A stretch of DNA of 64,000 nt from Chryseobacterium tagetis (GCF_016735585.2 NZ_JAERSE020000003.1:558001-622000), one strand, 5' to 3'. Shown: positions 35,796 to 45,310, counted from the stretch's first letter. The notes: a model not told the origin generated them from the letters alone. Program-made: numbers and translations.

Positions 35796-35803
35796 TATAT
35801 TTG
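35796..35803 (+). promoter_or_regulatory. TATATTTG -7 element before the export operon
   Basis: It lies 16 nt before the ATG at 35819 and supports that start over an upstream in-frame codon at 35801, which falls inside the box. Confidence 0.55.
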
Positions 35804-35818
35804 TTAGAAACAGGAACT

Positions 35819-37228
35819 ATGAAAAACAATTTATTGATTTTTTTGTTTGGTTTTTTATTATTTCCGGCTTTAGGCTGGTCGCAGTCTGCTCCGGATTTCA
35901 GAGAGCTTTTAGACAGTGCAATGATTCGGGATTCCGATCTCAAAATGCAAATTACCCAAAACAAACTTACGGACCTTGATGAGCATAAACTGAAAGATAT
36001 TTTTCTCCCTACTCTGGAAATGAGCGGGCAAGCTGGTTATCTCAATGCAACGGTTCGGTTGACCTCTCCGGAAATTAATCTTGCTCCGTTTATCCAGATT
36101 CCAAAAGGGTATTTTAATAACAATTTGAATATTTCAGGGTTTTCTGGAATTGCTAAAGCCGATGCGAAAATGTTGGTGTATTCAGGCGGAAAAGTAAAAT
36201 ACCTGAAAAAAGCGATTGAGGAAAAGAAAATATCCGAAGATATATTACTTACCAAAACCAAAGATGAGGTGGTGGCCAATGTTTCAAGAGCATACGACCA
36301 GTTAGCCTTAATTCATCAGTCTAAAAAAGTCTTGGATGAAAGCAAAAAAAGACTGGATATTAACAGGAAAACTGCGGATAAAGCTCTCGGTTATGGTTTG
36401 ATCACTCCTTACGATCATAAAAAAATAGAACTTGCCCAAGCCACTTTAAACGCTAAAATTGTTGAATACGAAGGCAAAAAAGAACTTCTTCTTACCCAGC
36501 TTTATATTTTTACAGGAATCAATAAAGAACGTTTAAAATTAATTGAACCTGTGCTAGAGCCCGTAGAATTACTGGCTCCGGAAAAAGGGATTGAAGAAAG
36601 AGCAGAAATTCAGGCTCTAAATCATGGCATCGTAGCGGCTGATTATAAAATAAAAGCAGAAAGAACCTGGATGATTCCTAAAGTTCAGTTAATGGCTTCA
36701 GCCTATTATATTGGTTTGTATGGCAGTAGAATTAAAACTTCCGAAAATATTGTTCCCGCCATCCCGGAAATTGGATATGGAGGTGCAAAATTAGATTGGA
36801 GACCAACAAATATTAATATCTTACCACTAATTACTGCCGGAGTTGGCTTTAAATGGGAAGTTTTCGACGGTAAAGAAGGAAAACATGCTGAAGAAACCGC
36901 TAAAATAGGAAAAGAAGTTCTTCAGAATCAAAAAGAAGATGCTTTAAAAAAGCTGACCTTAAACTTAGCGAATAATCAGACCAATTATGATATTGCAACC
37001 GCTCAGATTACTTTAAAGGCTAAAGAAAAAGAGCTGGCAAAAAATGCACTGACTCAGGCTGAAAAAGAATTCAGATACGGAATGAGCAAATCATCCCAGC
37101 TTATAGACGCAGAAAATGATCTGGAAATGGTGGAACTGGAATATCAGAACGCGATTTTCAACCAAAGAAGAGCAGGAATAGAGCTCATGAGATCTACTCA
37201 GGAATTGGATATTACTAAACTTTATTAA
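35819..37228 (+). CDS. TolC-like outer-membrane efflux protein
   Basis: A 469-residue protein with a signal peptide (GWSQSAPDF, about residue 22) and long amphipathic helices in two repeats, such as DEVVANVSRAYDQLALIHQS and ANNQTNYDIATAQITLKAKE, typical of TolC-type trimeric tunnels. It forms the outer-membrane exit of a tripartite exporter with the HlyD-like and ABC-2 genes downstream (15 and 2 nt apart). The start at 35819 follows AGGA and the promoter box. The exported substrate is unknown. Confidence 0.88.
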   Translation: MKNNLLIFLFGFLLFPALGWSQSAPDFRELLDSAMIRDSDLKMQITQNKLTDLDEHKLKDIFLPTLEMSGQAGYLNATVRLTSPEINLAPFIQIPKGYFNNNLNISGFSGIAKADAKMLVYSGGKVKYLKKAIEEKKISEDILLTKTKDEVVANVSRAYDQLALIHQSKKVLDESKKRLDINRKTADKALGYGLITPYDHKKIELAQATLNAKIVEYEGKKELLLTQLYIFTGINKERLKLIEPVLEPVELLAPEKGIEERAEIQALNHGIVAADYKIKAERTWMIPKVQLMASAYYIGLYGSRIKTSENIVPAIPEIGYGGAKLDWRPTNINILPLITAGVGFKWEVFDGKEGKHAEETAKIGKEVLQNQKEDALKKLTLNLANNQTNYDIATAQITLKAKEKELAKNALTQAEKEFRYGMSKSSQLIDAENDLEMVELEYQNAIFNQRRAGIELMRSTQELDITKLY

Positions 37229-37243
37229 CGAATTAAACTCAAG

Positions 37244-38200
37244 ATGATGCACAAAAATATATCCCTCATATTTACTGCTTTGCTTTTATTAGGAAGCTGC
37301 AGCAAAAAAAAAGAACTGAATATTGAAGAAGGCAAAACTAAAAAAGAAGTGATTTCTTTCGCTCCGAAAGTGACCGGGAGAATTTTAAAAATATACGTTA
37401 CAGAAGGACAGACTGTGAAAAAAGGAGATACACTGGCTTTGTTGGATGTTCCTGAAGTTTCGGCAAAAATCGCTCAGGCTCAAGGCGCGGTAAGTGCGGC
37501 AACCGCTCAGGAACAAATGGCTAAAAATGGTGCCACTGCAGATCAGTTAAAACAATTACAGGCAAAATATAAAGGGCTGAAAGAACAGTATGATTTTGCA
37601 CAAAAGTCCTTTCGCAGAGCATCCAATATGTACCGAGACAGTTTGATGTCGCCTCAGGCTTATGATGAGGTCTATGCCAAAATGCAGGGAGCAAAAGCCC
37701 AGTATGATGCTGTAATTGCAGAATTGGATGATGTGAAAAGAGGAACCCGTTTTGAAAAAGTAGAAATGGCAGCAGGACAGGCTTCTCAGGCGAAAGGTGC
37801 TTTACAGGAAGCAAATGTAGCCTATTCCGAAAGATATATTATCGCAACCAATGATATGGAAATTGAAACCATCAGTTTAAATACAGGAGAATTGGCAACT
37901 GCTGGTTTTGCACTGTTCAATGGATATATTCCCGGAAGTACATTTTTCAGATTTACAGTTCCTGAAAGCCAGATTTCAAAATATAAACAAGGGCAGACTG
38001 TGAATATGGAGGTTACTTACAATAAAGAACATCTGGAAGGGAAAATTTTATACATCAAACAATTGACGAGATATGCAGATATTACCACAGCTTATCCGGA
38101 TTATCAGTTGCAGGATGCTATTTATGAGATTAAAGTAAGGCCAACCGATGTGAAAAAAGCGAAGGATTTGCTGGTCAATTCAAACGTTATCCTGAAATAG
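37244..38200 (+). CDS. HlyD-family periplasmic adaptor lipoprotein
   Basis: A 318-residue membrane fusion protein. The lipobox LLLGSCSKKK has its cysteine at residue 19. A lipoyl-like half (GRILKIYVTEGQTVKKGDTLALLD), a coiled coil (about 75-190) and the closing beta-barrel (FRFTVPESQISKYKQGQTV) follow. It links the inner-membrane permease to the TolC-like channel. It starts 15 nt after the TolC-like gene. YhiI-like adaptors pair with the same kind of permease. Confidence 0.88.
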   Translation: MMHKNISLIFTALLLLGSCSKKKELNIEEGKTKKEVISFAPKVTGRILKIYVTEGQTVKKGDTLALLDVPEVSAKIAQAQGAVSAATAQEQMAKNGATADQLKQLQAKYKGLKEQYDFAQKSFRRASNMYRDSLMSPQAYDEVYAKMQGAKAQYDAVIAELDDVKRGTRFEKVEMAAGQASQAKGALQEANVAYSERYIIATNDMEIETISLNTGELATAGFALFNGYIPGSTFFRFTVPESQISKYKQGQTVNMEVTYNKEHLEGKILYIKQLTRYADITTAYPDYQLQDAIYEIKVRPTDVKKAKDLLVNSNVILK

Positions 38201-38202
38201 AT

Positions 38203-39411
38203 ATGAAAGAATTTTTCCGACTTTTAAAACGAGAATTCCGTTTGTTTATCAGGAATTCTACCTTGAGAACCGTTTTCTTTCTGGCTCCGGTTTTCTATGC
38301 TACCTTGTTGGGTTTTGTTTATGAAAGCGGGAAAGTAGAAAATACACCTGTTTTGGTTATAGATAGAGACAATACACCTTTATCAAATCAATTAACGGAA
38401 ATGCTGGAAGACAACAAAAGTATTAAAGTAATCCGGTATTTGCAGGAGCCTTTAAGTATGCAGGATGAAGTCATCAAATATGAAGCTGCAGCGGTTGTCA
38501 TTATTCCATCAAAATTTGAAGGGGCGATACTTCAGAAAAAATATCCTGAGGTCAACGTGTATGTGAATACAGGGAATGTTCTGACAGCCAATTTTGCCTC
38601 CAAAGCTTTACAGCTAACCATTGGGACGTTTTCTGCGGGAGTCTCCATCAAAGCGCTTCAAAAAGCCGGAATGCCCGCAACGAAAGCGGCTACTCAATAC
38701 GAACCTTTTAAAGCCAATTATATTACCCTTTTCAACACAACAGGAAATTACCTCATTTTTATGTGGCCTGCAATGTTAGCTGTAGTTTTGCAACAGGTGA
38801 TTCTTTTGGCAATGGCGGTAAGTTTTGCTTCAGAATTCCAGGGCGGAACTTTTGTAAAAGAATACAGCAAAATGAGAAGATGGGCTTTTCCAACGATGCT
38901 TATAAAAGTTATTCCGGTTTGGGTTTTCTCGATTCTGATTGTAGGAATGTACTATTTTATGCACATGATCTTTAAAGTTCCCATGCCGCAGGGAATTCTC
39001 AATTTTATGCTTATTACAAGCTTTTTTGTAGGATCTGTTTCTTTTCTTGGCGTTCTGGTCAGTGTGCTGATTCCTGATTCACTGAAAGCAACGCAGATCT
39101 TAATGGTCATTGCTTCACCCGCATTTATTATCAGTGGTTTTACATGGCCACTAAATGCAATGCCTGCTTTTGTGCAGTTTATTGCGAATATGATTCCTTT
39201 AACCCCTTTCTTACAGGCTTTTAAAATTCTCCTGATACAAAAAGGTTCCGTAGAACTTACTTATCCCTATTTACAGCATTTGGGAATCCTTTTAATCGTT
39301 TATATGATCTTAGGATGGATTGCACTAAAGATAAAACTCTGGCTGATTTTCAGATTTATAAAACCGGAAAATACAGATAAGAACTCTGTTTCGGAAAATG
39401 AGGATCTATAG
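38203..39411 (+). CDS. ABC-2 type permease (YhhJ/YhiI-like export system)
   Basis: A 402-residue inner-membrane protein. One helix near the N-terminus is followed by a large periplasmic loop (about 45-170), then five or six C-terminal helices (ISGFTWPLNAMPAF is the conserved ABC-2 block). No nucleotide-binding domain is fused to it and no ATPase gene lies in the operon. The protein starts 2 nt after the adaptor stop. An ATPase encoded elsewhere would be needed for transport. Confidence 0.87.
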   Translation: MKEFFRLLKREFRLFIRNSTLRTVFFLAPVFYATLLGFVYESGKVENTPVLVIDRDNTPLSNQLTEMLEDNKSIKVIRYLQEPLSMQDEVIKYEAAAVVIIPSKFEGAILQKKYPEVNVYVNTGNVLTANFASKALQLTIGTFSAGVSIKALQKAGMPATKAATQYEPFKANYITLFNTTGNYLIFMWPAMLAVVLQQVILLAMAVSFASEFQGGTFVKEYSKMRRWAFPTMLIKVIPVWVFSILIVGMYYFMHMIFKVPMPQGILNFMLITSFFVGSVSFLGVLVSVLIPDSLKATQILMVIASPAFIISGFTWPLNAMPAFVQFIANMIPLTPFLQAFKILLIQKGSVELTYPYLQHLGILLIVYMILGWIALKIKLWLIFRFIKPENTDKNSVSENEDL

Positions 39412-39528
39412 ATCTGATTTTCATAATAATTCATATTTTTTTCGGTGTTAAAATAAGTTTTAAATTATTGTTTATCAATTTGTTGAATGTATTTTTAAAA
39501 ATAATTTAAAAGCATGAAAAAAAACTGA

Positions 39529-39536
39529 TATATTTG
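39529..39536 (+). promoter_or_regulatory. TATATTTG -7 element before the DUF1569 gene
   Basis: It lies 22 nt before the ATG at 39559, in a 147-nt gap after the export operon. Confidence 0.5.
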
Positions 39537-39558
39537 TTTTTCAACAATTACATGAACT

Positions 39559-40014
39559 ATGGAAAACGTATTTGATAGTAAAGATACTCAGAATTACATT
39601 GATAGGATTAATAACCTTGTAGAAGACACTCACGGTCTTTGGGGGAGAATGACGGTGGATCAAATGTTAGCGCATTGTAGTGTGTCTTACGAGATGGTTT
39701 ATGAACCGGAAAAACACAAAAAACCGGGAGCTATTGCAAAGTTCATTCTGAAGAGATTTGTAAAGCCTAAGGTAGTAGGTGAAAAAGCATATCCAAGAGA
39801 TTCTCCTACGTCACCACAATTTGTTGTTAAAGGAAGGAAGAGTTTTGAAGAGGAAAAGAAAAGACTGATCGGTTTTATCCAGAAAACCCAGCAACTGGGA
39901 GCATCTGCTTTCGATGGTAAAGAATCTCATTCTTTCGGTAAACTGTCTTCTCAGGAATGGAACAATATGTTTGCAAAACACCTGAACCATCATTTAGCGC
40001 AATTCGGAGTGTAA
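39559..40014 (+). CDS. DUF1569 (DinB-like) protein
   Basis: A 151-residue helical protein. WGRMTVDQMLAHCSVSYEMV and the C-terminal MFAKHLNHHLAQFGV supply the histidine set seen in DinB/YfiT-like metal-binding four-helix proteins. The DUF1569 family has no assigned reaction; DinB relatives include thiol transferases. It is cytoplasmic, with no signal peptide. It heads a run of small genes, but a 62-nt gap follows. Confidence 0.8.
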   Translation: MENVFDSKDTQNYIDRINNLVEDTHGLWGRMTVDQMLAHCSVSYEMVYEPEKHKKPGAIAKFILKRFVKPKVVGEKAYPRDSPTSPQFVVKGRKSFEEEKKRLIGFIQKTQQLGASAFDGKESHSFGKLSSQEWNNMFAKHLNHHLAQFGV

Positions 40015-40076
40015 ATAACGCGGTATTTTTTTGAGGACTACCTGAAATTATATTCATCATAATATTTTAAAAATAC

Positions 40077-40547
40077 ATGAAAAAAGCTTTATTATTCCTC
40101 ATCCTTGTTTCCAATTTTTTCTTTGCTCAAATGCCGGATGTTTCATCGGTTTGGCTGAATAACAGCAAACCCTATCTCGGTACGATCGGAAAAGATAAAG
40201 AAGTTCTTAAGCTGAAGATCAATATTTCAGAGCAGAACAGGAAAAATGATCAGGAATATTTCGTTTCCGGGTATTCCCTTGTAGATAAAGTATATGCCAA
40301 ATTTGAAGGGAAGTTTACCATTGCCAAATACAAAGACAACAAAAAAAGCGGAACGGTGTATGGAACTTACGAATTGGCCGAAGAAAACAAAGGAAAACAT
40401 TCCGGGCTTTTCACAGGTAAGTTTGTGTATACCTTCAAATGGAATAAAACGACCGAAAATATTGAAGATCAATACATTGAGCTGATAGGTGACTGGAAAA
40501 GTTATGACGGAAGTTTAAATTTTAAAACCCGATTAAAAAATCAATAA
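40077..40547 (+). CDS. Secreted protein of unknown function
   Basis: A 156-residue protein with a clear signal peptide (LVSNFFFAQM, about residue 18). The mature part is rich in beta-strand-like sequence with many Lys and Tyr residues (AKFEGKFTIAKYKDNKKSGTV), as in a small lipocalin-like or beta-sandwich fold. I do not recognise the family. The next gene starts 2 nt after its stop, so the two are co-translated. No function is proposed. Confidence 0.7.
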   Translation: MKKALLFLILVSNFFFAQMPDVSSVWLNNSKPYLGTIGKDKEVLKLKINISEQNRKNDQEYFVSGYSLVDKVYAKFEGKFTIAKYKDNKKSGTVYGTYELAEENKGKHSGLFTGKFVYTFKWNKTTENIEDQYIELIGDWKSYDGSLNFKTRLKNQ

Positions 40548-40549
40548 CC

Positions 40550-40954
40550 ATGGTAAGACAATTTTTAGCCGTGATCGCTGGAATTATCGTTGGTTCTCTC
40601 GGTATCTGGTTGATGGAAAGACTGGGACATTCATTGTATCCCTTTCCTGCAGATCTGAAACCAGACGATATTGAAGGATTCAAAGCTTATGTTGAAAACT
40701 TGCCTTTTATGGGCAAATTTATTGTCATTTTGGGATATGCTTTAGGAGCTTTGATTTCAGGATTTGTTGCCACAAAAGTGACCAATAAAAATAATCCTGC
40801 CGCCGCAGTTATTTGTGGGATCATCTTTTTGTTCTTAACTATTTATAATATGGTCATGTTGCCGACTCCGGTTTGGTTCTGGATATTGGGGATAGCCGTT
40901 TGGGGATTGGTTTTAATAGGATATAAATTAGCTTTAAATAAAAATAAAGAATGA
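40550..40954 (+). CDS. Small membrane protein of unknown function
   Basis: A 134-residue protein with four predicted membrane helices. One starts at the N-terminus (FLAVIAGIIVGSLGIWLM), one is near 55-75, and two are at the C-terminus. A periplasmic or cytoplasmic loop holds YPFPADLKPDDIEGFKAYV. No family is recognised with confidence. It lies between a secreted protein and a VOC protein and overlaps the VOC start by 4 nt. Confidence 0.7.
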   Translation: MVRQFLAVIAGIIVGSLGIWLMERLGHSLYPFPADLKPDDIEGFKAYVENLPFMGKFIVILGYALGALISGFVATKVTNKNNPAAAVICGIIFLFLTIYNMVMLPTPVWFWILGIAVWGLVLIGYKLALNKNKE

Positions 40955-41322
40955 AATTAGGTGCATTTTCAGTAAGCTTAAGTGTGAAAGATCTTCAAAA
41001 ATCAAAAGAGTTCTATGAAAAACTGGGCTTCAGTTCAATGGGAGGAAGCATGGAACATAACTATCTGATTATGAAAAACGGGGATCATCTGATCGGTCTT
41101 TTTCAGGCGATGTTTGATGGGAATATGCTAACCTTTAATCCTGGATGGGATCAGAATGCACAAAATCTGGATGTTTTTGATGATGTCAGAGAAATTCAGA
41201 AGCATTTAAAAAGTCAGGGTATTGAACTGAGCAAAGAAGCAGATGAAACGACAGAAGGTCCGGAACACATTTTCCTTAAAGATCCGGATGGAAACATGAT
41301 TTTAATAGATCAGCACAGATAA
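40951..41322 (+). CDS. VOC-superfamily (glyoxalase-like) protein
   Basis: A 123-residue protein with the paired beta-alpha-beta-beta-beta modules of the vicinal oxygen chelate fold: SVKDLQKSKEFYEKLGF in the first and EHIFLKDPDGNMILIDQHR at the end. The final H/E-type residues resemble metal ligands. The reaction (glyoxalase, dioxygenase or resistance protein) cannot be told. It overlaps the membrane protein gene by 4 nt and precedes a second VOC gene. Confidence 0.85.
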   Translation: MKLGAFSVSLSVKDLQKSKEFYEKLGFSSMGGSMEHNYLIMKNGDHLIGLFQAMFDGNMLTFNPGWDQNAQNLDVFDDVREIQKHLKSQGIELSKEADETTEGPEHIFLKDPDGNMILIDQHR

Positions 41323-41399
41323 AGTAAAACTTTATTCAGATCAGATATTTAATCCTGAATTTTTGAATTTAAAACAAAAACTAAACTAAAAAATATATT

Positions 41400-41852
41400 A
41401 TGGCGTCAGTAAACGTTTATTTAACCTTTAATGGAAACTGCAGAGAAGCATTCGATTTTTATAAATCTGTTTTCGGTGGAGAATATCCCTATATAGGCAC
41501 TTTCGGAGAAATGCCACCATCAGAGGAAGGAAAAGAAATATCTGAAGAAGAAAAAAACAGAATCATGCACGTTTCTCTTCCGATTTCTAAAGAAACAATT
41601 TTGATGGGAAGCGATACAGGAGGTGAGTGGGCTTCTCACTTTAAAGCAGGAAATAACTTTTCAATTTCCATCAATGCAGAATCTAAAGAAGAAGCAGATA
41701 AATTATTTGCCGGCTTATCAGAAGGCGGAATGGTAACCATGCCAATGGCAGATACATTTTGGGGAGCTTATTTCGGAATGTTTACCGATAAATTTGAGAT
41801 TAACTGGATGGTAAACTACGATGATCCTGCAAAAATGCAGCAGCATCCATAA
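41400..41852 (+). CDS. PhnB-like VOC protein
   Basis: A 150-residue protein beginning VNVYLTFNGNCREAFDFYKS, the pattern of PhnB-like proteins in the VOC superfamily. The C-terminal block DTFWGAYFGMFTDKFEINWMV is also characteristic. Members are often annotated as 3-demethylubiquinone methyltransferases without evidence, so no enzymatic activity is claimed. A terminator follows 28 nt downstream, so it ends this gene group. Confidence 0.87.
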   Translation: MASVNVYLTFNGNCREAFDFYKSVFGGEYPYIGTFGEMPPSEEGKEISEEEKNRIMHVSLPISKETILMGSDTGGEWASHFKAGNNFSISINAESKEEADKLFAGLSEGGMVTMPMADTFWGAYFGMFTDKFEINWMVNYDDPAKMQQHP

Positions 41853-41880
41853 TAAAACTCTGAAAATAGGATAGAGATAT

Positions 41881-41912
41881 AAACCGACGGTAACAACTAC
41901 TGTCGGTTTTCA
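41881..41912 (+). terminator. Rho-independent terminator after the PhnB-like gene
   Basis: AAACCGACGGTA (41881-41892), loop ACAAC, TACTGTCGGTTT (41898-41909), with one G:T pair, then a T-rich tail. Confidence 0.8.
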
Positions 41913-42079
41913 TTTTTATATACACTGCATTCCAAAAATCTTTAAATTTGAGTAGAAAGATCTGAAGCTGATTTTTAACAGAAAATAAAATTTTCATAAA
42001 AAATATATTTTTCTTATTATTGATAATTAATATTGAATTTCATTGGTTCGATAGATTTTAATAATTGAAAAATAAGGGA

Positions 42080-42754
42080 ATGAAGATTTTTAAGATATTG
42101 GCAGTAAGCATTGGTTTGTTGGGAAGTATAGGTTTATCTGCTCAGAAGAACGATTTGGGAGCATGGTATATGTATTTTGGAAACAACAAAATAAGTAAAA
42201 AGCTGAACCTGCACAATGAAATTCAATACAGAAATTTTGATGCTCTTGGAGATCTTGAACAGCTTTTAATCCGTACGGGAATTGGATATGATTTAACGGA
42301 AAATAACAATAATATTTTATTAGGATATGGTTTTATACTGAGCCGCCCTTATGTAAACGGAGAGAAAACTGAAAATATAGAACACCGTATTTTCCAGCAG
42401 TACATTACGAAGCAGAAATTTGGTCGTTTTAATATTCAGCACCGTTACCGTTTAGAAGAGCGTTTTTTACAGGATGATTTCAGGATGAGGTTTCGATATC
42501 TGTTAGGATTGAATATTCCGATCAACAATAAAGAAATGCTTCCGAAAACCCTTTACGGATCTGTATATAATGAGATTTTTCTACATTTTAACAGTCCTAC
42601 TTTCGACAGAAACCGCGTCTATGGAGCTTTAGGCTATGTTATTAATAAAAATATGAGAATAGAAGCAGGCTATATGAATCAGATTCAGGAAACCCGCAAC
42701 AGAGGGCAGATTCAGATCGGATTTTATAACAATATTCCGTTTACGAAGGATTAG
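42080..42754 (+). CDS. DUF2490 outer-membrane protein
   Basis: A 224-residue protein with a signal peptide (IGLSAQKNDLG, about residue 22) and a barrel-like body. EIQYRNFDALGDLEQLLIRTGIGY, HRYRLEERFLQ and RIEAGYMNQIQ belong to the DUF2490 family, which is common in Bacteroidota and predicted to be an outer-membrane barrel. The start is set at 42080, with AAGGGA just upstream, not at the TTG at 42065. It lies 63 nt before an antiporter gene. Function unknown. Confidence 0.82.
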   Translation: MKIFKILAVSIGLLGSIGLSAQKNDLGAWYMYFGNNKISKKLNLHNEIQYRNFDALGDLEQLLIRTGIGYDLTENNNNILLGYGFILSRPYVNGEKTENIEHRIFQQYITKQKFGRFNIQHRYRLEERFLQDDFRMRFRYLLGLNIPINNKEMLPKTLYGSVYNEIFLHFNSPTFDRNRVYGALGYVINKNMRIEAGYMNQIQETRNRGQIQIGFYNNIPFTKD

Positions 42755-42817
42755 AAAAATTTTCTTCGGAAAAAGTAAAATGATAAAAAATTTAATATTC
42801 ATAAAAATTATAAATAA

Positions 42818-44431
42818 ATGATTCACAATTATGTCATAATATCAATCGCGGTATTGTTGTCTGTGATGATATTGGTAATGATAGGGCAGAAGCTGAAAGT
42901 AGCCTATCCTATATTTCTGGTGATTGCGGGGCTTTTAATAAGCCTAATTCCGGGAATGCCACATATTGAAATAGAACCCGATTTAGTTTTCCTGATTTTT
43001 CTTCCGCCGATTTTATTTGAAGCGGCATGGTTTACCTCGTGGCAGGATTTTCATAAATGGAGAAAGCAGATATTTTCTATGGCTTTCGGGTTGGTATTTC
43101 TCACTTCAATTGTGGTAGCCTATTTATCATCATCAATTATTCCGGGACTTACCGTGGCAATGGGATTTTTGTTGGGAGGAGTGAATTCTCCGCCGGATGC
43201 TGTAGCGGCAACTTCAGTGTTGAAACACATGAAGATTCCTAAAAAAATTACCAGTATTCTGGAAGGGGAAAGCTTAATTAACGATGCATCCAGTTTAATT
43301 GTATTTAAATTTGCTTTGGCAGCCGTTATTTCCGGGCAATTCATTTTTGGAGAAGCGGTAAAAGACTTTTTCACCATGGCAATCGGAGGGATAGCGATTG
43401 GAGTAGGATCAGGACTGCTTTTCGGAGCTTTACTGAGAATTATTCCTTCCAACTCAAATATTGATACCATTATCACTTTAATTGTTCCTTACATCATGTA
43501 TGTAGGAGCAGAACATTTCCATTTTTCCGGAGTATTATCTGTAGTGGCGGGAGGATTGCTGATGTCTTATAATTCTCATTGCTATTTAAGCCATACTTCC
43601 AGAATTCAGTCAGGGAATGTTTGGAGTGTGCTTATCTTTTTAATGAATACCATTATTTTTATCCTTATCGGATTAGAATTACCGGTTGTGGTAGAAGGAA
43701 TGAAAGATTATACCATTTCTGAAGGTATTTTCTACAGTATTGTAATTGGAGGGGCAATCATTTTTACCAGAATTCTGTACAGTTATGCGGTCATGTATTT
43801 TCCGAGACTTTGCTCAAAAGAATTAAGATTAAAAGTTCCAAAGCCGGATTGGCGGGAGCCTTTCATCATCAGTTTTGCTGCGATGCGTGGAGTGGTTTCT
43901 TTAGCCGCAGCATTATCAATTCCGGCATTTTTACCAAACGGGGAAGCTTTTCCGCATCGAAATATTATTTTGTTTGTCACTTTCGTGATTATCTTGATTA
44001 CTTTGGTGGGACAAGGATTGCTTCTGGCTCCGATTTTAAAATTTTTAAAAATCGATGATGCCGGAAGTGAATTGCCGGAAGAAAAGCAGGAAGTGATTTT
44101 AATGAGAAAATTAAAAGAAACAGCTTTACAGAAACTGGATGATGATTTCTCTGAACTGGCGGGGAAAAACAGCCTTGTGCAACACCAAAAACATAAACTG
44201 GAAAACGAAATGATGATGATGGCAGATAAAGTACAGTGTATGGCAACAACAGGAGACTATGTAACTGCGATGAATGAAAATAAAGATGTGATGAGGCAGA
44301 TTATTCAGGCGCAGAGAAATGAACTTCACCGATTAAAACGTGAAAAGATATTCGATGACCATGTGATGAGAACCATTGAAATGCAGTTGGATTTTGATGA
44401 AGCAAAAATTACAGGTTTTGCTCACGGATAA
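42818..44431 (+). CDS. CPA1-type Na+/H+ antiporter
   Basis: A 537-residue inner-membrane protein with about 12 helices and a long cytoplasmic tail. The CPA1 motifs are visible: FLPPILFEAAW, GGVNSPPDAVAATSVLK, LEGESLINDASSLIVF with the ion-binding aspartate, and FAAMRGVVSLAAALSIP. The tail (about 410-537) is charged and helical, likely regulatory. It exchanges Na+ or K+ for H+. It is separated from DUF2490 by 63 nt and from the next gene by 29 nt. Confidence 0.92.
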   Translation: MIHNYVIISIAVLLSVMILVMIGQKLKVAYPIFLVIAGLLISLIPGMPHIEIEPDLVFLIFLPPILFEAAWFTSWQDFHKWRKQIFSMAFGLVFLTSIVVAYLSSSIIPGLTVAMGFLLGGVNSPPDAVAATSVLKHMKIPKKITSILEGESLINDASSLIVFKFALAAVISGQFIFGEAVKDFFTMAIGGIAIGVGSGLLFGALLRIIPSNSNIDTIITLIVPYIMYVGAEHFHFSGVLSVVAGGLLMSYNSHCYLSHTSRIQSGNVWSVLIFLMNTIIFILIGLELPVVVEGMKDYTISEGIFYSIVIGGAIIFTRILYSYAVMYFPRLCSKELRLKVPKPDWREPFIISFAAMRGVVSLAAALSIPAFLPNGEAFPHRNIILFVTFVIILITLVGQGLLLAPILKFLKIDDAGSELPEEKQEVILMRKLKETALQKLDDDFSELAGKNSLVQHQKHKLENEMMMMADKVQCMATTGDYVTAMNENKDVMRQIIQAQRNELHRLKREKIFDDHVMRTIEMQLDFDEAKITGFAHG

Positions 44432-44460
44432 TTTTTTCCACAATATTTAATAATAATACA

Positions 44461-44886
44461 ATGAGTATACCCATTATCGTTCAATATAAAATAAAAGCTC
44501 CGGTTGAAAAAGTCTGGAAAGCTCTGACAGATCAACATGAAATGAAATCGTGGTATTTCGATATTTCTGATTTTGAATTGGAAATAGGAAAAGTTTTTAA
44601 TTTCTATGAACCCGGAGAAGAAAAAAAATACCATCATCAAGGCAAAATTTTAGAAATCATTCCCAATAAAAAACTAAAGCATACTTGGTCTTACCCCGAA
44701 TTATCAGACGGAGTCACAACTGTAACTTGGGAACTGAATCAGCAAGGTGAAGACACGAGTGTTACGCTTATTCATGATGATATCGATATGCTGAAAGAAT
44801 TGGGAGCTAATTTTTCCAGAGAAGCTTTTGCGGATGGCTGGAACGGAATTCTTAAACAAAGTTTAAAACCTTATCTGGAAAACTGA
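44461..44886 (+). CDS. SRPBCC (AHSA1-like) domain protein
   Basis: A 141-residue protein. IVQYKIKAPVEKVWKALTD at the start and TWSYPELSDGVTTVTWELN in the middle are typical of the START/Bet v1-like AHSA1 family, which forms a hydrophobic pocket. Ligands are unknown. The next gene starts 4 nt after its stop, so it is translated with a VOC protein. Confidence 0.87.
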   Translation: MSIPIIVQYKIKAPVEKVWKALTDQHEMKSWYFDISDFELEIGKVFNFYEPGEEKKYHHQGKILEIIPNKKLKHTWSYPELSDGVTTVTWELNQQGEDTSVTLIHDDIDMLKELGANFSREAFADGWNGILKQSLKPYLEN

Positions 44887-44890
44887 AAAT

Positions 44891-45274
44891 ATGGCAAAAT
44901 TTAAAGCACTTCGTCCGATATTATGGACAGAGAATCTGAATGATACCATTGATTTTTATACTCAAATCCTTGGTTTTACCTTACAGGAAAAAAGTGAGGA
45001 ATGGCAATGGGCTTCATTGGAGAAAAATGGAGTGGAAATTATGCTGACTAAGCCGAACGAACATGAAAAGTTTAACCGAATTGGTTTTACGGGCTCTTTT
45101 TATTTTGTTGTAGATGAGGTGAATAAGCTTTGGGAAGAGCTGAAGATCAAAACTAAAATCTGTTACGAAATAGAAACTTTCGATTGGGAAATGAGAGAAT
45201 TTGCAGTATATGACAACAATGGATATATATTACAATTTGGTCAACATATAGATGAAATTAGCAAAGCGGAATAA
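44891..45274 (+). CDS. VOC-superfamily protein (bleomycin-resistance/glyoxalase-like)
   Basis: A 127-residue protein with the pattern RPILWTENLNDTIDFYTQILGF and WEMREFAVYDNNGYILQFGQ. The fold is the same as the two VOC genes at 40951 and 41400, but they are not close copies. It could bind a drug or act as an enzyme; nothing decides this. It is translated with the SRPBCC gene upstream. Confidence 0.85.
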   Translation: MAKFKALRPILWTENLNDTIDFYTQILGFTLQEKSEEWQWASLEKNGVEIMLTKPNEHEKFNRIGFTGSFYFVVDEVNKLWEELKIKTKICYEIETFDWEMREFAVYDNNGYILQFGQHIDEISKAE

Positions 45275-45281
45275 ATTTTGC

Positions 45282-45289
45282 TATTTTTG
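45282..45289 (+). promoter_or_regulatory. TATTTTTG -7 element before the first cyclotransferase-like gene
   Basis: It lies 21 nt before the ATG at 45311 and downstream of a TTG codon at 45278 in the same frame. This supports 45311 as start. Confidence 0.55.
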
Positions 45290-45310
45290 GGGGAAATATT
45301 TAGAAATTCA

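Noticed and set aside
45278..45310. Longer start for the first cyclotransferase-like gene (TTG at 45278)
   Set aside because: The TATTTTTG promoter box overlaps this region and the lipobox is properly placed only from 45311.
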